From the NCBI GenBank assembly GCA_903632075.3, contig CAHIKZ030000805.1, positions 609,501-673,500 of the forward strand: DNA of 64,000 nucleotides, in the 5' to 3' direction. The position numbers and the translations under genes are program-made. This DNA comes from Acanthosepion pharaonis (taxonomy: Eukaryota > Mollusca > Cephalopoda > Sepiida > Sepiidae). Position 1 is the first letter of the stretch. The number at the start of each line of letters is the position of its first letter. The notes under the pieces were generated by a model, which was given only the letters and a program-made list of their open reading frames with translations, was not told where the DNA came from and did not search any database. Below, in pieces: positions 22,135-33,659 of this stretch.

Positions 22135-22420
22135 TATAAAAATGCTATAACTTCGATATGATAGATTGGACATTGGCGAGTTATTTCAACTGGAGTCCAG
22201 AATAAAAGAAACTTACTTTGTGGAACTCCCGAGACAATGCTTCCCTGACAACTACAATTTTGGTTTCTTTAAGTCCAGGGTCAACCGACATCTTTCCCAC
22301 TCGTCCTCATAATACGCTTACTTCCCCCTCTCTGGTAATCTTATTCAGTAACCCTGTAATTTAGTGACCTTTGGACTTTGTATTGGATGAACCGTCAGTA
22401 TAAATAAAAAAATAAAAAAC
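22135..22420 (+). mobile_element. Non-LTR reverse transcriptase tail and 3' UTR
   Basis: The frame reads VELPRQCFPDNYNFGFFKSR followed by VNRHLSHSSS and a stop near 22311. This is the 'LP-x-x-CFP-x-x-Y-...-FK-x-R-x-N' end of many animal LINE ORFs. It is followed by a short 3' UTR ending in an A-rich run (AAATAAAAAAATAAAAAA). Confidence 0.65.
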
Positions 22421-22919
22421 TCTCAGCTAATTGTATATCCCTTCTTTTTTAACCTAAACTTTCTATCAGCAAAGAGCAGCAGAATCCCAAGTTCGAAAAA
22501 TAAAGAAATATTTAGTCGGGAAATATTGTTAGCAAGGAACAGCGTGTCGAAATAAAGTGTCATCTTTTTCTATTATTTTACACAAAATATTTAAAGGAGC
22601 AGACGTTTTTCTTTTTTTTTATTGGATTTTGATTTACTCTGACGTGCCCAATAAAGAAGAAATTTACTGCAAGTAGCTTTAAACTTAAAAACATTTTTAG
22701 ATTTCCCAGTTTGTTTTGTCTTTTGTGCTTGGTTATCAAGAGTTAGCAACGCGAAAAGACAACTCTTGTGTTTATTTGACTTGCTTATTTTTCTCTATAA
22801 AAAAAAAGGAAAAGGAAAAAGAAGCTATTCTATTGTCCAGACAAAACAATCTGGGAAGGTCGTTCACAGGGCGATGAATAAAACTACAAAACAAAATCAG
22901 TGCTTAAAAATGAAGGCTT

Positions 22920-23006
22920 ACTTTGAAATATCGGGTCTCCTACGATCACCGAAGTTAAGCAAAGTTGAGCCTGCTCAATACCTAGATGGGTGACCGCTTG
23001 GGAAAA
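22920..23006 (+). mobile_element. 5S rRNA-derived fragment (SINE head only)
   Basis: Contains ATCACCGAAGTTAAGCAAAG and CTAGATGGGTGACCGCTTGG, close to the internal promoter half of animal 5S rRNA. The 5S 5' end and 3' stem are absent and no tRNA-like module follows, so it is a SINE fragment or 5S pseudogene, not a working 5S gene. Confidence 0.8.
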
Positions 23007-23305
23007 ATATAAAAGAAAAAATTGCATATTTAAACATTGTTTTTGCCCTGTGTCCATAATAATTATGTACATTTTACGTGCAATTATTAGTTGTTAGCGT
23101 TAGAAGAATGCGTTTTGTCAGACGTTTATTAAATTCCTCTTTTTGAACAGAAGAGACCTGTTTTTGACAGAATAGATATTTTCTCTTTTCAAAAAAAAGG
23201 AAAAAAAGAAAAAAACGTTGCGTTTGTAGATTTGAAACATTATACCCTATCGCTATTGTATTCTAACGTCATTATTTCGCCATTAGTGTTGGAGTGATAC
23301 GTAAA

Positions 23306-23646
23306 TATAGAGCAACCTGGGTTTTCAAACGTCTCACGTGTTGAACAAATCGTTCTTCGAACAGAAAATTTGAGATGAAAATGCCTCGATTATCGAACAA
23401 AATTTCGGTTATCGAACAACATTGCCGAACTGAGTTAACCCGAATGGAATCATTTCTGAGTCGACCGCCGTGTTGTATACATTCGTGTGTTGTGGCATGC
23501 TTTTCTTTTCCAATTTTATTGTAATGTGACATTTTTTTTTCTACATTGATTCCTATTGGGAAAAAAAAACAGCTTCGGTTTATAAACATTTCTGGTTACG
23601 AACAGCTTTCGGGAACGAATAAAATTCGTGAACCGAGGTTCAACTG
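23306..23646. mobile_element. TIR MITE (pogo/Tigger type, 'aacctcggtt' family), older copy
   Basis: Colinear with 23952-24285. The left end has drifted (GAGCAACCTGGGTTTTCAAA); the right end is AACCGAGGTTCAACTG followed by TA. The shared interior includes GAACTGAGTTAACCCGAA. Confidence 0.8.
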
Positions 23647-23749
23647 TATTTCCATTTTGAGGAAAAAGACAGAAAGCAAAATAAATTTAAAAAACCTATA
23701 TATTTATAAAAGCGGTAAATTCAGAAATAAATTTATTTAGCTATCATGG

Positions 23750-23832
23750 TTCATGCACAAACTGACAGTAAGTTGTGGAGAGCCATGGCCGCACACGTCT
23801 TGAATGAACACAGCATGTAGAAAGAGGGGAAT
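23750..23832 (+). pseudogene. LINE C-terminal fragment ending in a stop ('WRAM' family)
   Basis: The frame reads QTDSKLWRAMAAHVLNEHSM then TAG. The same terminal string recurs in minus-strand form at 25130-25220 and in both orientations at 61615-61930, showing a repeated retrotransposon ORF end. Confidence 0.6.
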
Positions 23833-23951
23833 TTTAAGCAGTATATATTTGGGAAGCACTTTGTAGGTGTAATAGTCTAGTCGATCGAATGACTAGGAGG
23901 CCATATCAATTGCAGAGCATTATTTCAATGGCCGAACATCATTTTTATATA

Positions 23952-24285
23952 CAGTAGAACCTCAGTTTTCGAACGCCTCACATGTTGAAGAAATCGGTTT
24001 TCGAACAGAAAATTCGAGATGAAAATGCTTCGGTTATCGAACAAAATTTCGGTTCTCGAACAACATTGCCGAACTGAGTTAACCCGAACAGACTAATTTC
24101 TGAGTCGACTGCCGTGTTGTATACATTCGTGTGTTGTGCCGTGATTTTCTTTTCCAATTTTATTGTACTATGACTTTCATTCTGTACATTGATTCCTATT
24201 GAAAAAAATAGTTTCGGTTTACGAACATTCCGAGTTACGAACGGCCTTCAGGAACGAATTAAATTGGCGAACCGAGGTTCCACTG
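23952..24285. mobile_element. 334-bp TIR MITE (pogo/Tigger type, 'aacctcggtt' family), better copy
   Basis: Left end CAGTAGAACCTCAGTTTTCG, right end AACCGAGGTTCCACTG. TA lies directly outside both ends (23950-23951, 24286-24287). A second TTCG-rich inverted set (GAACAGAAAATTCGAGATG ... GTTTACGAACATTCCGAG) lies inside. The ends resemble pogo/Tigger termini. Confidence 0.86.
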
Positions 24286-24287
24286 TA

Positions 24288-25129
24288 TATAAAAACTTTG
24301 GTTTGTCATTTCCTCACTTCTCTTTATCTTCGTAGCAAAAACGTTTCTAATTGGTCAAAAGTTAAACGCCTTCGATACTAGTTCCTGTCTGGACTGCGTC
24401 CTAATTTCTTAGGATATATATTTCAAATCCTTAACACCAAACAAAACGAAGATAAAAATCTGTGGATCCAAGCAATAGGTCCTTTTTATCATTCTTGCTT
24501 TATATCTTTGATTCAGATATTAGCTAGCTCCATTTTGCTAATTCGTTATCTTCACATTGACTTTAATTACTAACCCATATTATCATGGGTAAGATATATA
24601 TCATAGCTATATATATATACAATCATAACGCATATTATCACGGGTAAGATTTATTACATATTCAAACAAAACGTATATTCAATTCAATGGAATTATTCAT
24701 TACATATAACTTGGCACCGAAAATATTCGAGGTAAAGGTAAACATGTAACAATAATTATGGTTTTATTTATGCTGGCTGCATTTCAGCCATTCGTAATCA
24801 AGATTTTTGAAGTTCTTCATCGTTGCTAACTGGCATTATCATTACTCCACTGCTTCCTTGCTTCGATGTAATCGTTTTTTTTTTTTTTGTTTTTTGTTTT
24901 TTTTTTTTTGTGAGTGTGTGGGGGTGTGTTTTAACAACATATTAATATTTATGTCCGTATAGAAAAAAGCTACCGATTAAATATTGACCTTGGCAATATT
25001 TTTCCAATCCATTCAAATATGTTTTTGGCACACAGTATCTATGTTAGTCCCCAGCTAAGGACAGACTGGGTTCTCTAACCCCCGACACTAATGGAGCTCC
25101 TACGACCTTAATGTGTTCTGGAACTCATG
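24288..25129. other. No gene recognised
   Basis: T/G-rich low-complexity DNA at 24868-24935, short repeats of CATATTATCA(T/C)GGGTAAGAT at about 24583 and 24630, otherwise nothing supportable. Confidence 0.4.
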
Positions 25130-25220
25130 ATCGTGATCTGTGTTATTCTATGTGCCGTGTCCTTTTAAGGCGTAGGCGATCATCGCTCTCCAAAACTTCC
25201 TATCATTTGTAGCTCACAGT
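25130..25220 (-). pseudogene. LINE C-terminal fragment ('WRAM' family), minus strand
   Basis: The minus strand reads SNDRKFWRAMIAYALKGHGT then a stop at about 25158. It matches the terminal strings at 23.8 and 61.7-61.9 kb. Confidence 0.6.
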
Positions 25221-25394
25221 AATCCTTGTATATTAGAGTGGCTCTTGGGCCTTGTATTGAACAAACAACAACGTAAAAAAAAAACTATAGCGCAGAGGCA
25301 GTTCATCAAAGCCAGGTATTTTAAAATATAAAACATTATTTAAAACAAACATTACAGATTTATGGGTAGAAATCACTAACTAGCTAACTAACTG

Positions 25395-26670
25395 GGTTTA
25401 TTTATAACTGCACCAATCAAACGGGTGGATCTGTACGCGTATGAAGCCCATGACTAGCTAAAATCTTCATCTGTACCTGCACCAATCAAGACTCTCGATC
25501 TCTACGCACTCGAATCCCTGGTCAGCTAAAATATAGATCTGTAAACACCCGAAGGCCCTAATTAACTAAAACGTTTATCTGAAGCTGTACCAATCAAGCA
25601 GGTAGATCTGTACGCACCCGAAGTTCCTGTCTAGCGAAAATGTAATCTGATGTATGCGAAATTCCTGACTAGCTAAAATGTAGATTGTAGATCTATATGT
25701 ACCCGAAATCCCTGGCAGGCTAAAATGTAGATCTATACGTGTCCAACGTCCCTGGCGAGCTAAAATATAGATCTATACGTATCCAAAGACCCCGGCGAGC
25801 TAAAATGTAGATCTATACGTATCCAAAGACCCTGACGAGCTAAAATGTAGATCTATACGTATCCAAAGACCCCGGCGAGCTAAAATGTAGATCTATACGT
25901 ATCCAAAGACCCTGGCGAGCTAAAATGTAGATCTATACGTATCCAAAGACCCTGGCGAGCTAAAATGTAGATCTATACGTATCCAAAGACCCCGGCGAGC
26001 TAAAATGTAGATCTATACGTATCCAAAGACCCTGGCGAGCTAAAATGTAGATCTATACGTATCCAAAGACCCTGGCGAGCTAAAATGTAGATCTATACGT
26101 ATCCAAAGACCCCGGCGAGCTAAAATGTAGATCTATACGTATCCAAAGACCCCGGCGAGCTAAAATGTAGATCTATACGTATCCAAAGACCCTGGCGAGC
26201 TAAAATGTATATCTATACGTATCCAAAGACCCTGGCGAGCTAAAATGTAGATCTATACGTATCCAAAGACCCTGGCGAGCTAAAATGTAGATCTATACGT
26301 ATCCAAAGACCCTGGCGAGCTAAAATGTAGATCTATACGTATCCAAAGACCCTGGCGAGCTAAAATGTTAATCCGTACCTACACCAACCAAGATGGTTTA
26401 TTTGTATACATCCAAATCGCTGGCTAGCTAAAATGTTCATCAAGCATATATAGATCTGTATGCACCCGAAGCCCTTGATTAGCTAAAATATCCATCTGTA
26501 CCTGCATAATTCAAGAAAGTTGATGTGTACGCACCCGGGGTCTCGGATTAGCTAAAATGCAGACCTGTCCGCAACCCAATTGCCTGACTAGGTTAAAATA
26601 TTCATGCACAAATCAAATGAGTTGATCTGTAGGCGCAACGAAGCCTCTGATCAGCTGAAATGTTTATCTA
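25395..26670 (+). repeat. Minisatellite block with 69-bp and 40-bp unit classes
   Basis: Units are marked by AGCTAAAAT and GATCTGTACGCACCCGAA-type strings. In the outer parts, spacings of about 69 bp alternate with about 40 bp; the longer unit carries an extra ~29 bp (ATCTGTACCTGCACCAATCA). The centre (25721-26360) is a uniform array of the short unit. Confidence 0.9.
25721..26360 (+). repeat. Core minisatellite: 16 tandem 40-bp units
   Basis: Sixteen units of exactly 40 bp, beginning TAAAATGTAGATCTATACGT and ending ATCCAAAGACCCTGGCGAGC. Most copies differ only at CCT/CCC before GG. From 25841 to 26081 that site follows C-T-T-C-T-T-C, hinting at 120-bp higher-order units. The low divergence implies recent amplification. 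No spacers and no neighbouring cas genes, so it is not CRISPR. Confidence 0.95.
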
Positions 26671-26694
26671 CACCTCCTTCACTAATTTCCATGC

Positions 26695-26935
26695 TACCAC
26701 ATGACTGACGCGGAGTTGTGTATTTGTCAACGGCCCCGGTGGTCTGTGTTCAAACCCGAGTGAAAACAGAACTTTCAAATCCTGATTTTCAAGATACATT
26801 CTATCTCGACTGAATGAATGATTTATAATCTGAATATAATCATCATGTAGTGTGTGCATGGCTAAACTTATGATTAAAAAAAATGGGCGGTACCAACGGT
26901 TGTGTAGTGAGTTCGATCCTCACTTTGTGTTCCTT
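26695..26935 (+). mobile_element. tRNA-like fragments
   Basis: GTGTTCAAACCCGAG at about 26748 resembles a SINE B box. At 26908-26924, GTGAGTTCGATCCTCAC forms a perfect T-arm (5-bp stem around TTCGATC). The rest of a cloverleaf is not convincing, so these are tRNA-derived remnants rather than genes. Confidence 0.4.
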
Positions 26936-27474
26936 ATTTTTATTTTTTTTTTCTAGACAAAGCTAAGCTTATTGCGATTGTGTTGTACGCGTAAAATTGA
27001 TCCCGACTTGCAAACACCTATTCAGTGACAAGTAAACTTTTGATCAATTTTTGTCAAATTTATTTTCTTACAAAGAAAATTTAACAATTATTTTCTTACA
27101 TGAAAAAGAAATGGATTTATTATTTGTGAGATTTGTGTTTCACTACTGTTTAGCATAGTCAGAAATTACACGTAATTACACAAATCAATTGAAATGTTCA
27201 ATTCTAATTATATTTTTAAAATTTCCTGAAATTCTATGGTTTTAAATGAAAGTTTCTATATTTACTCATACGACTGAATTAATTGATGAAAAGATCACTT
27301 TGTAAAAAAAAAAAAAAAATATTGGCAATATTTTTTATGTAATTAGCCTCTCCCCCCTTATTTAATTTTATGATTTGATATCTTAATAAATACTGATCCG
27401 AACTTAAAGGTGTTTGTATTGTAAAGAGATAAATCCCCGAGGAATTTAAATCAATTTTAACGCTCTTTCCGTTA

Positions 27475-29237
27475 CCAGCGTACTGACTGGGATTCATTTC
27501 GTAACTTTCTTCGATACGCCCCTTCGATTGATAGTCTTAACCTTCTAATTGAGGATTGTGCCAATGAGGTTTCTTTTGGGGTTAAAGGCAGCATCGATGC
27601 TTTTATAACTTCTCGGTAATATCAGGTGAGACCACAATCTTCTTCATGGTTCAAACCAGCCTGTTCAGCCGCTATAATCCAAAGAAACTGCTTTTTCCGG
27701 CTCTACCAGTGTTTCCTCGAACAAGCTAATCCTTTGTTTGCTAAAAGAATGAAGCAATGTATAGCATCTAACAACTTTGACTCTCGTGACTACTGGCGAT
27801 TCTGTAATAGTGTATTAAATAAGAATAAGTTTTCTATTCCTCCTCTCTTCACTCAATTTCAGGTGCTAACATTCTAACTGTTGGCCTGTTAGCATTCTAC
27901 CTACGAGAGGCTCTAATCAACTCTGAATCGGTTAAGCATGTCACATCACAGACAAGTAATATGGCTTTCGCTTCTCTAACTCAGCTGCTGATGCATTAAT
28001 GATTACTGCTGAAAGAGACTATCAAACTTTAGATAAGAGTGGTGAAGCTCGAGTTGTTGCCTTGTACATCTCGAAAGTGTTCGACAAAATTTGGTATGCC
28101 GGTTTTCTTTATAAGTTAAAAGTAAGTGGTATTTCTGGACGAATTTTTGAACTGATTCAGTCTTTCTTATCAAATCGTGAAATGAAAGTTGTCTTGAATG
28201 GCCACTCTTCTAGATCTTTTTGAACTAATACAGGTGTCCGCCAAGACTAGGACCTATTTTGTCCTTAATGTTCATCAATGACCGTCCTGATGGCACTAGT
28301 TCTCAACTTGGTACCTATACTGATGTCACAACTATTAGTTCCTGTTTCGCTAGTCTGATCATTTCGATAAGGTCAAATTGGCAGATGATCTCAAAAACGA
28401 CCCACAATCTGCGGTTAACTGGAGCAAGGAATGGCTTGTTAATTTCAACGATTTCAAAACGAAACTTTTCTCTATTAATCATCTGAAAGATCACTTTCTG
28501 ACCACTCCAATCGGCATAGCTGATGCTAACTCCCAAGGGAGTGACTCGTTTCGCTTTCTTGGGCTAACATTCTCCGCTGGCATGGAAAGATTATATTGAA
28601 TCCATTGATAGGTCTGCTGTTAAGAAAGTTGGTTCATCGTGTTGTGCTTGACAATTTTGCTCTCAAGAATCTATCCAACATATTAATAAGTCTAACATGG
28701 GTTCATGCTTTGAATACTGCTGTCACGCGTGGTCTGGTGCTCGGTGTATATTTTTGATAAAATCAAAGTAGAATCAGCAATTTTAGTGGTTTTGACCTGG
28801 CGTCTCAACTTCAGTCACTTTCTATCTACCGTAATGCAGCTTCCCTGTGTCTTTTCTATAAATACTTTCATGGTAATTGTTCGGATGAGCTTCTCTGTTT
28901 GGTAGCTCAACTTTAAGAATTTAAGCGCTTTACGAGATTGACAGCTAGGTTTCATCATTTTACAGTTGAAAGGCTAGATGTAATCATAAGTTCTATAATA
29001 AACCGTTTCTTTTCTCGCACGCGGGACTCTCTTTCGGCTCCATGTTTTCCAGCCAACTTTGATCTTCAAAAATTTAAATGTAACGCCAATCGTTATTTAC
29101 TGTCTTCTTGATTCCTTTTCTTTTTATTGTTTTCTCTCCTTAATAATGTTTCTCTTTTTTCTTATTCTTTCACACTCAGTAACCCCTTGTGGCTTTACTG
29201 ACTTGCATAATTAAAATAAAATGAAAATAAAATAAAA
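27475..29237 (+). pseudogene. Decayed non-LTR retrotransposon ORF2 (longest copy in the window)
   Basis: The order follows a LINE ORF2. At 27485-27850: DWDSFRNFLRYAPSIDSLNL, then SSWFKPACSAAIIQRNCFFR and SRDYWRFCNSVLNKNKFSIP (linker after the endonuclease). At 28015-28220: EARVVALYISKVFDKIWYAG, then GISGRIFELIQSFLSNREMK (RT palm start). At 28230-28330: an equivalent of GVPQGSILGPILF, then LMFINDRPDGTSSQLGTYTD, in place of the 'YADDT' box. At 28430-28570: NWSKEWLVNFNDFKTKLFSI, then FRFLGLTFSAGM. At 28790-29111: CLFYKYFHGNCSDEL and FDLQKFKCNANRYLLSS. Stops, frameshifts and an internal gap near 27875-27990 show it is dead. An A-rich tail ends near 29237. I would place it in the Jockey/CR1 group, without certainty. 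Confidence 0.85.
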
Positions 29238-29318
29238 TTCTCTATTTTTTTCATATTTATATTTCTCCGAAACCCGTAATTTTTCTTAATTATAAAAACA
29301 GTGTTTAAATAAAGCTAG

Positions 29319-29634
29319 TCAGTCAGTTATGTGTCATGCATGATACACGCTTAGGCGATCATGTGTCTTTCGATACATGACTGACGAGGCAGAATTTTTC
29401 CCGCAGTACGTTGCCATTTCTTTCTGAGGTAGACCAGTTGCTATCCAAAGCTATAGAACCCGGTATGTCCTGCTATTTACCCATAGCTGGGGCGAGAAGA
29501 GGATTCATACCTTTCCCAAGGTATTAGCACGTAAGTGAATGTAATGGATTTGACAGGAATTCGAACTCGGCTCTCTGATTCCTCCATCCGAGCCGTTATC
29601 CATTACTCCACCGTGCTTTTTTCTAGCTCTTTTC
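29319..29634 (-). mobile_element. tRNA-derived SINE, minus strand, with 13-bp target duplication
   Basis: The SINE (same type as 16333-16605) is flanked by the perfect direct repeat TAAATAAAGCTAG at 29306-29318 and 29635-29647. This is the clearest L1-type insertion in the window. B-box region in reverse: GGAATTCGAACTCGG. It landed close behind the dead LINE's tail. Confidence 0.92.
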
Positions 29635-29647
29635 TAAATAAAGCTAG

Positions 29648-30639
29648 AAAATATATTATTCAAAAATCGTAAACCGCTTTAATCATTAGAAGAATTTTAA
29701 ATATTGTTTTGTTCATTAAAAAAATCTTCTTGCAATAATCCTATATAGAAGCCGATCTCTTATACAACACATTATGTGTTTAAACAATCTATTCGTGATA
29801 GATCAAATAAAATGAACCACAAAAACAAATTTACTACTTTCTGCTGAAAATATAAACAATAGACAATACTTTTTCTGGACATGTATTTTACCTGTCAGCA
29901 ATCTGTGTTGACAGACAGCCTTCTTTTCACTTCCATTATTCAAATATAATGAAACATGTCAACTCCAAAGGTCAGAGGATTACCATTCTTTTCTTTTTTA
30001 CGACCGGTATTTTAACATACGAACTTGTGAATTATCTAGTGCTAACACTTCACATGTAATTTTCATTTTTGTAATTTTTGGTCTTTCATACATTGTCGGT
30101 CACAAGATACGTGCATAAATTTAGCCACGTTTTTTTTTACCTTTTAATCGCGACGCCAGCCGCAAAACAACAATTATTTTTCAATATATTTTAAATAAAA
30201 GGCAAGTAATATTTTGTCATAGTCCAGTAAGATAATCGTTAAAATAAATAATTTTCTTTGGAATTTTTCTTTCTCCGGTTATATTTTTGGTGAAATTTTT
30301 AATTAAATTAAATTAAATTTGACAGGTGTTGAAATGTCATCAAAATGATATAAAATTTGGGTTAATTTTGTATTTTAAAAATAATGAATTAAAACAGTTT
30401 AAAATGATATTTTAACGCCTAATTTTATGTTTTATTTATTTATTTGTAATTAAAACCAAAATAAAAATTTCAAAGACATTTAAATTTATTGAAAAAGGTT
30501 TCAAAATTTTAATTATCAAGTTCCTAGCCATAACTATGCCAGCCAGCACTCCGTGAATTATGCATACAGTAAGCCATGTTTAAAAATCTTTTTCACCTTT
30601 TGTAATGGCAATATTAGCCACTTCCTTATAAGGAAACAT
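29648..30639. other. AT-rich DNA, no gene recognised
   Basis: AAATT-type simple runs near 30300-30320; no element with definable ends. Confidence 0.4.
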
Positions 30640-30990
30640 TTGACATTCATTGACTAAGCAGTCAGTGCTACTTTCGATCGAAATTTATAAAATAGTTCTC
30701 TTAAAATATTTTTTCATGAAAATAGGTTTCTCAAGTTCACTAACTGTTATCACTGATAGGAGCTTCCTTCCTAACCTTAGTAGGGAAATGTCGACATCTT
30801 GATTATGTCATTATTTTCTCTTCGAGTTACATGTGCCATCCATTTTAGTTGTTGCTGTTGTTGAAAATCCTCAAGTGATGTAGTCTCTGTCATTTGGTAC
30901 ACTTCTTTATGATACTGTAGCGCCAGTCCACGAGCTTTGAAGTATGGTCCTGGCTAAGACCTACAGGCTTCATTCGCTCGAAGTCATTTG
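30640..30990 (-). pseudogene. Non-LTR retrotransposon C-terminal fragment, minus strand
   Basis: The minus strand reads TSLEDFQQQQQLKWMAHVTR, then RENNDIIKMS and FYKFRSKVALTA after frameshifts. It is the relative of 21795-22050. Confidence 0.6.
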
Positions 30991-31079
30991 TAATCATGGA
31001 TCTGAGAATGCGGTTGTATACAGCCAACAGTTTAGATATTTTAAACTAGTTTGGCGCTATGCATTTGTAAGGTTAGATA

Positions 31080-31600
31080 TAACAACATAAAACAATATAA
31101 AATCATAAGAAGAATCTGCAATATTATCATTCCGGGCCTGACATGTCGACTTCAGTCATTTTTTCACCGCTGTAACGTAGTTTTGTTGTGCTTTTTCGAT
31201 AAATATTTTCATGGCAATTGTTCGGATTAGCTTTACTCTTCGGTAGTTCGACATTAAGAATTTAAGCGCAATACTAGATTGGCAGCTAGGTCTCATCATT
31301 TTACAGTTGAAATTGCTAGATGTAACCGCAATTTCTTTGCAAACAGTTACTTTTCTCGCTTGTGAATCTTCCGGGTTTTTTTTGTTTTTTTTTTTGCTTT
31401 CCAGTTAAATTTGATCTCCAAAAAATGAAATTCAAGGTCAATCGTTATCTCCTGTTTTCTTAATTCCTGTTCTTTTATTGTTCTTTCTCCTTAATAATAT
31501 TTTTCTTTTTCTCATATTCTTTCGCTCTAACATAACTCCTTGCGTCTTAGTGGCTTTATCGCCTTCTTTGGGGAGAATGATTAAAGAGACAAAAAAACAT
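31080..31600 (+). pseudogene. Non-LTR retrotransposon 3' end (27.5-kb family)
   Basis: Contains counterparts of the Leu-Gln-Ser-rich and 'FDKYFHGNCSD' strings, of the LAARSHHFTVEIARC region, and a family 3' UTR (GTGGCTTTATCGCCTTCTTT). A T-run interrupts it at 31378-31396. Confidence 0.7.
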
Positions 31601-32267
31601 GTTATATTGATAGGATAAAATTCTAGCAGACACGTTTGTTTCGAAAACAACTATAACGAGAGAAAAGAAACGAAAATGGAACTGCAATAATTCGCTGCCG
31701 TTTTTCCACATAAGAATCTCTGACATGTGCTTTTTATAATGATGTAATGAAATTTGATAGCGTTGCGTTGACTGGAGGATTTAGTGTCTGTTTCACTGCT
31801 TGGCTAACGATGACAAATGGAAAGCTGATCTCAAAGGCCCGCTCACATCTTGCTTGCAATAGAGCACGGAGCCGACAGTGATTATAAACAAACCTATTGA
31901 TTACAATTTCGCGCGCAACCTGATTATAAACGTAAAAATCTTGTCATTTCACCCTGACTGAAAATCATCAATTGAACCATTAAATTGTTTTCGCTTACTA
32001 CTAATCGCCTACATACTTTAGCAACACACCTATTTACGTGTCGATATTTAAATTTGAATTTCTATGTCGACAATTACACATATGTAATTTTGACAATGAC
32101 AAAAGTAAACCAGACAAGTTACTTGCTGTTGATCAGTATTTGAATTTTTATATGAACCCTTGTTGAATTTTTTAGATCAAGCATTATCATCACGAGCCGA
32201 ATACCCGTTCTACGAACAGTGAAAAGTACGCTGTCATAGAATTTCTGTTAGCACTCAAAAATTTAAG
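31601..32267. other. No gene recognised
   Basis: Slightly less AT-rich near 31780-31930, without an ORF or element that can be named. Confidence 0.35.
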
Positions 32268-32620
32268 CGGCTTATGGTCGCATCACATTGAAACACTGGT
32301 TCCCGTGCGATCACCAAAGTTAAGCAACGTCGAGCCTGGTCAGTTCCTAGATGGATGACCGCTTGGATGTGCGGGTGGTATAATGGATAATGGTTCGGAA
32401 TTGTTAATTGAAGAGCCGATTACCAATCTCCGTTGGGTTCGTTATATTCACTTACGCGCAAATACCTTTGAGAAACGTATGAATCCACTTCTCCCCCAGC
32501 TATGGATTAATTAGTAAGACGTGTATCACTAAATCATTATTATCTCCAAAAGTATTCTTACAATCTAAAAATATTTCTTGGCTTTAAATAACCTACAAAG
32601 GGTTGATAAGCCGTAGAAAA
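32268..32620 (+). mobile_element. Full-length composite 5S-tRNA SINE
   Basis: Head: GCTTATGGTCGCATCACATT, ATCACCAAAGTTAAGCAACG, GTTCCTAGATGGATGACCGC (5S rRNA-like through box C). Then GTGCGGGTGGTATAATGGAT (tRNA-like), a B-box-like part, TATGGATTAATTAGTAAGAC, and the 3' end GGCTTTAAATAACC. The 5S part stops at GCTTGG and fuses directly to GATGTGCGG. Confidence 0.88.
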
Positions 32621-33039
32621 CAAATCAATTAATAAATAAAATTTATACATAAACAACACTTTCAGAAAAATAGTAAATATTGGGCTGTTTTGATCTATGG
32701 ATGGGTAAAAAAAAACTAAATTTTAGCCTTACGCGAATTTATAAAAGATTATATACTTTTATTGGCTGAATAGCAAAGCCTATAATAACGCTTTGTGAAC
32801 GTTTTGAAACAATTTCATAGTGAAAATATTGCTTACTGCTCATGAAAAGTAGCAAAGAATTTCATGTGAAATATATAATATATACTATTTAAATATTTAG
32901 TAAAGTTAGTCTAGTCAGAGAAAAGGCCATAATTATTATATTACAATATATAAGAAGTTTTTTTTCCTTGCTGCTTGAGTCTTGGAATGTTCATCATAAA
33001 AAGTATTCCTTGACACCCACACTGTTAAAAGCATATATT

Positions 33040-33650
33040 TCACATATTTCTTTAACAGTATAGACGAGTTACTGTTGAAAAGTGGTAATAGCGTCACCTA
33101 GCTCAACCGTTAACGTACTATTCTGTTTCGTCCAGGCAATTTCACTTACAAAGTTTGGGTCAACCTATGGTATGGTTTTCCGGCACTTCCCGACAGCGCC
33201 GCCTGCTTGAATTGTCTCCCCAGAATGATATTATCGAGAAATCACATCCAGTTTAGGATTAACCTAAATAACTTTGTGGCCTATTGTTTCAGCAAAGAGT
33301 GACTCTCCCGATCCTCACCCTCGCAAAATATGGTCGAAAATGTCATGAAAGGAAAGTCATACATTTCTTTTTGGCGCAATATTCATAAAGAGAATTCATC
33401 GACTTTCGCACTGCAACAACACTTGTTTAAAATTATAGACAGGTCACTATTGAACAGTGTAAGAAATGTAACCTAGCTCCGTCATTAAAGTACTTAGCGC
33501 AATCATCGACGCTTTCTAAACAGTTTTACCTGTCCGATTTCACTCACAAGGCGTGCTACTTTTTTTTTTTTTTTTTTCCGGCACTTCCCAAACAGGTTTC
33601 ACACACTGGGATCGTCACCCCAGAAAGATATTATTTAGAAGTTGCTCAAC
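33040..33650 (+). repeat. Two diverged ~220-bp repeats, about 375 bp apart
   Basis: Paired strings: GACGAGTTACTGTTGAAAAG / GACAGGTCACTATTGAACAG, CACCTAGCTC / AACCTAGCTC, TTCCGGCACTTCCCGACAG / TTCCGGCACTTCCCAAACAG, and CCCCAGAATGATATTAT / CCCCAGAAAGATATTAT. This looks like an old tandem duplication or two insertions of one unnamed repeat. Confidence 0.7.
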
Positions 33651-33659
33651 TCAACTAAT

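Noticed and set aside
22920..23006. 5S rRNA gene
   Set aside because: Only the central/3' portion is present; neither terminal stem half is complete, and similar pieces head SINEs elsewhere in the window.
25721..26360. CRISPR-like array of regular repeats
   Set aside because: Units are contiguous 40-bp repeats with no unique spacers, in a eukaryotic context with no cas genes.
26908..26924. tRNA gene around a perfect T-arm
   Set aside because: No D-arm, anticodon arm or acceptor stem could be drawn upstream.
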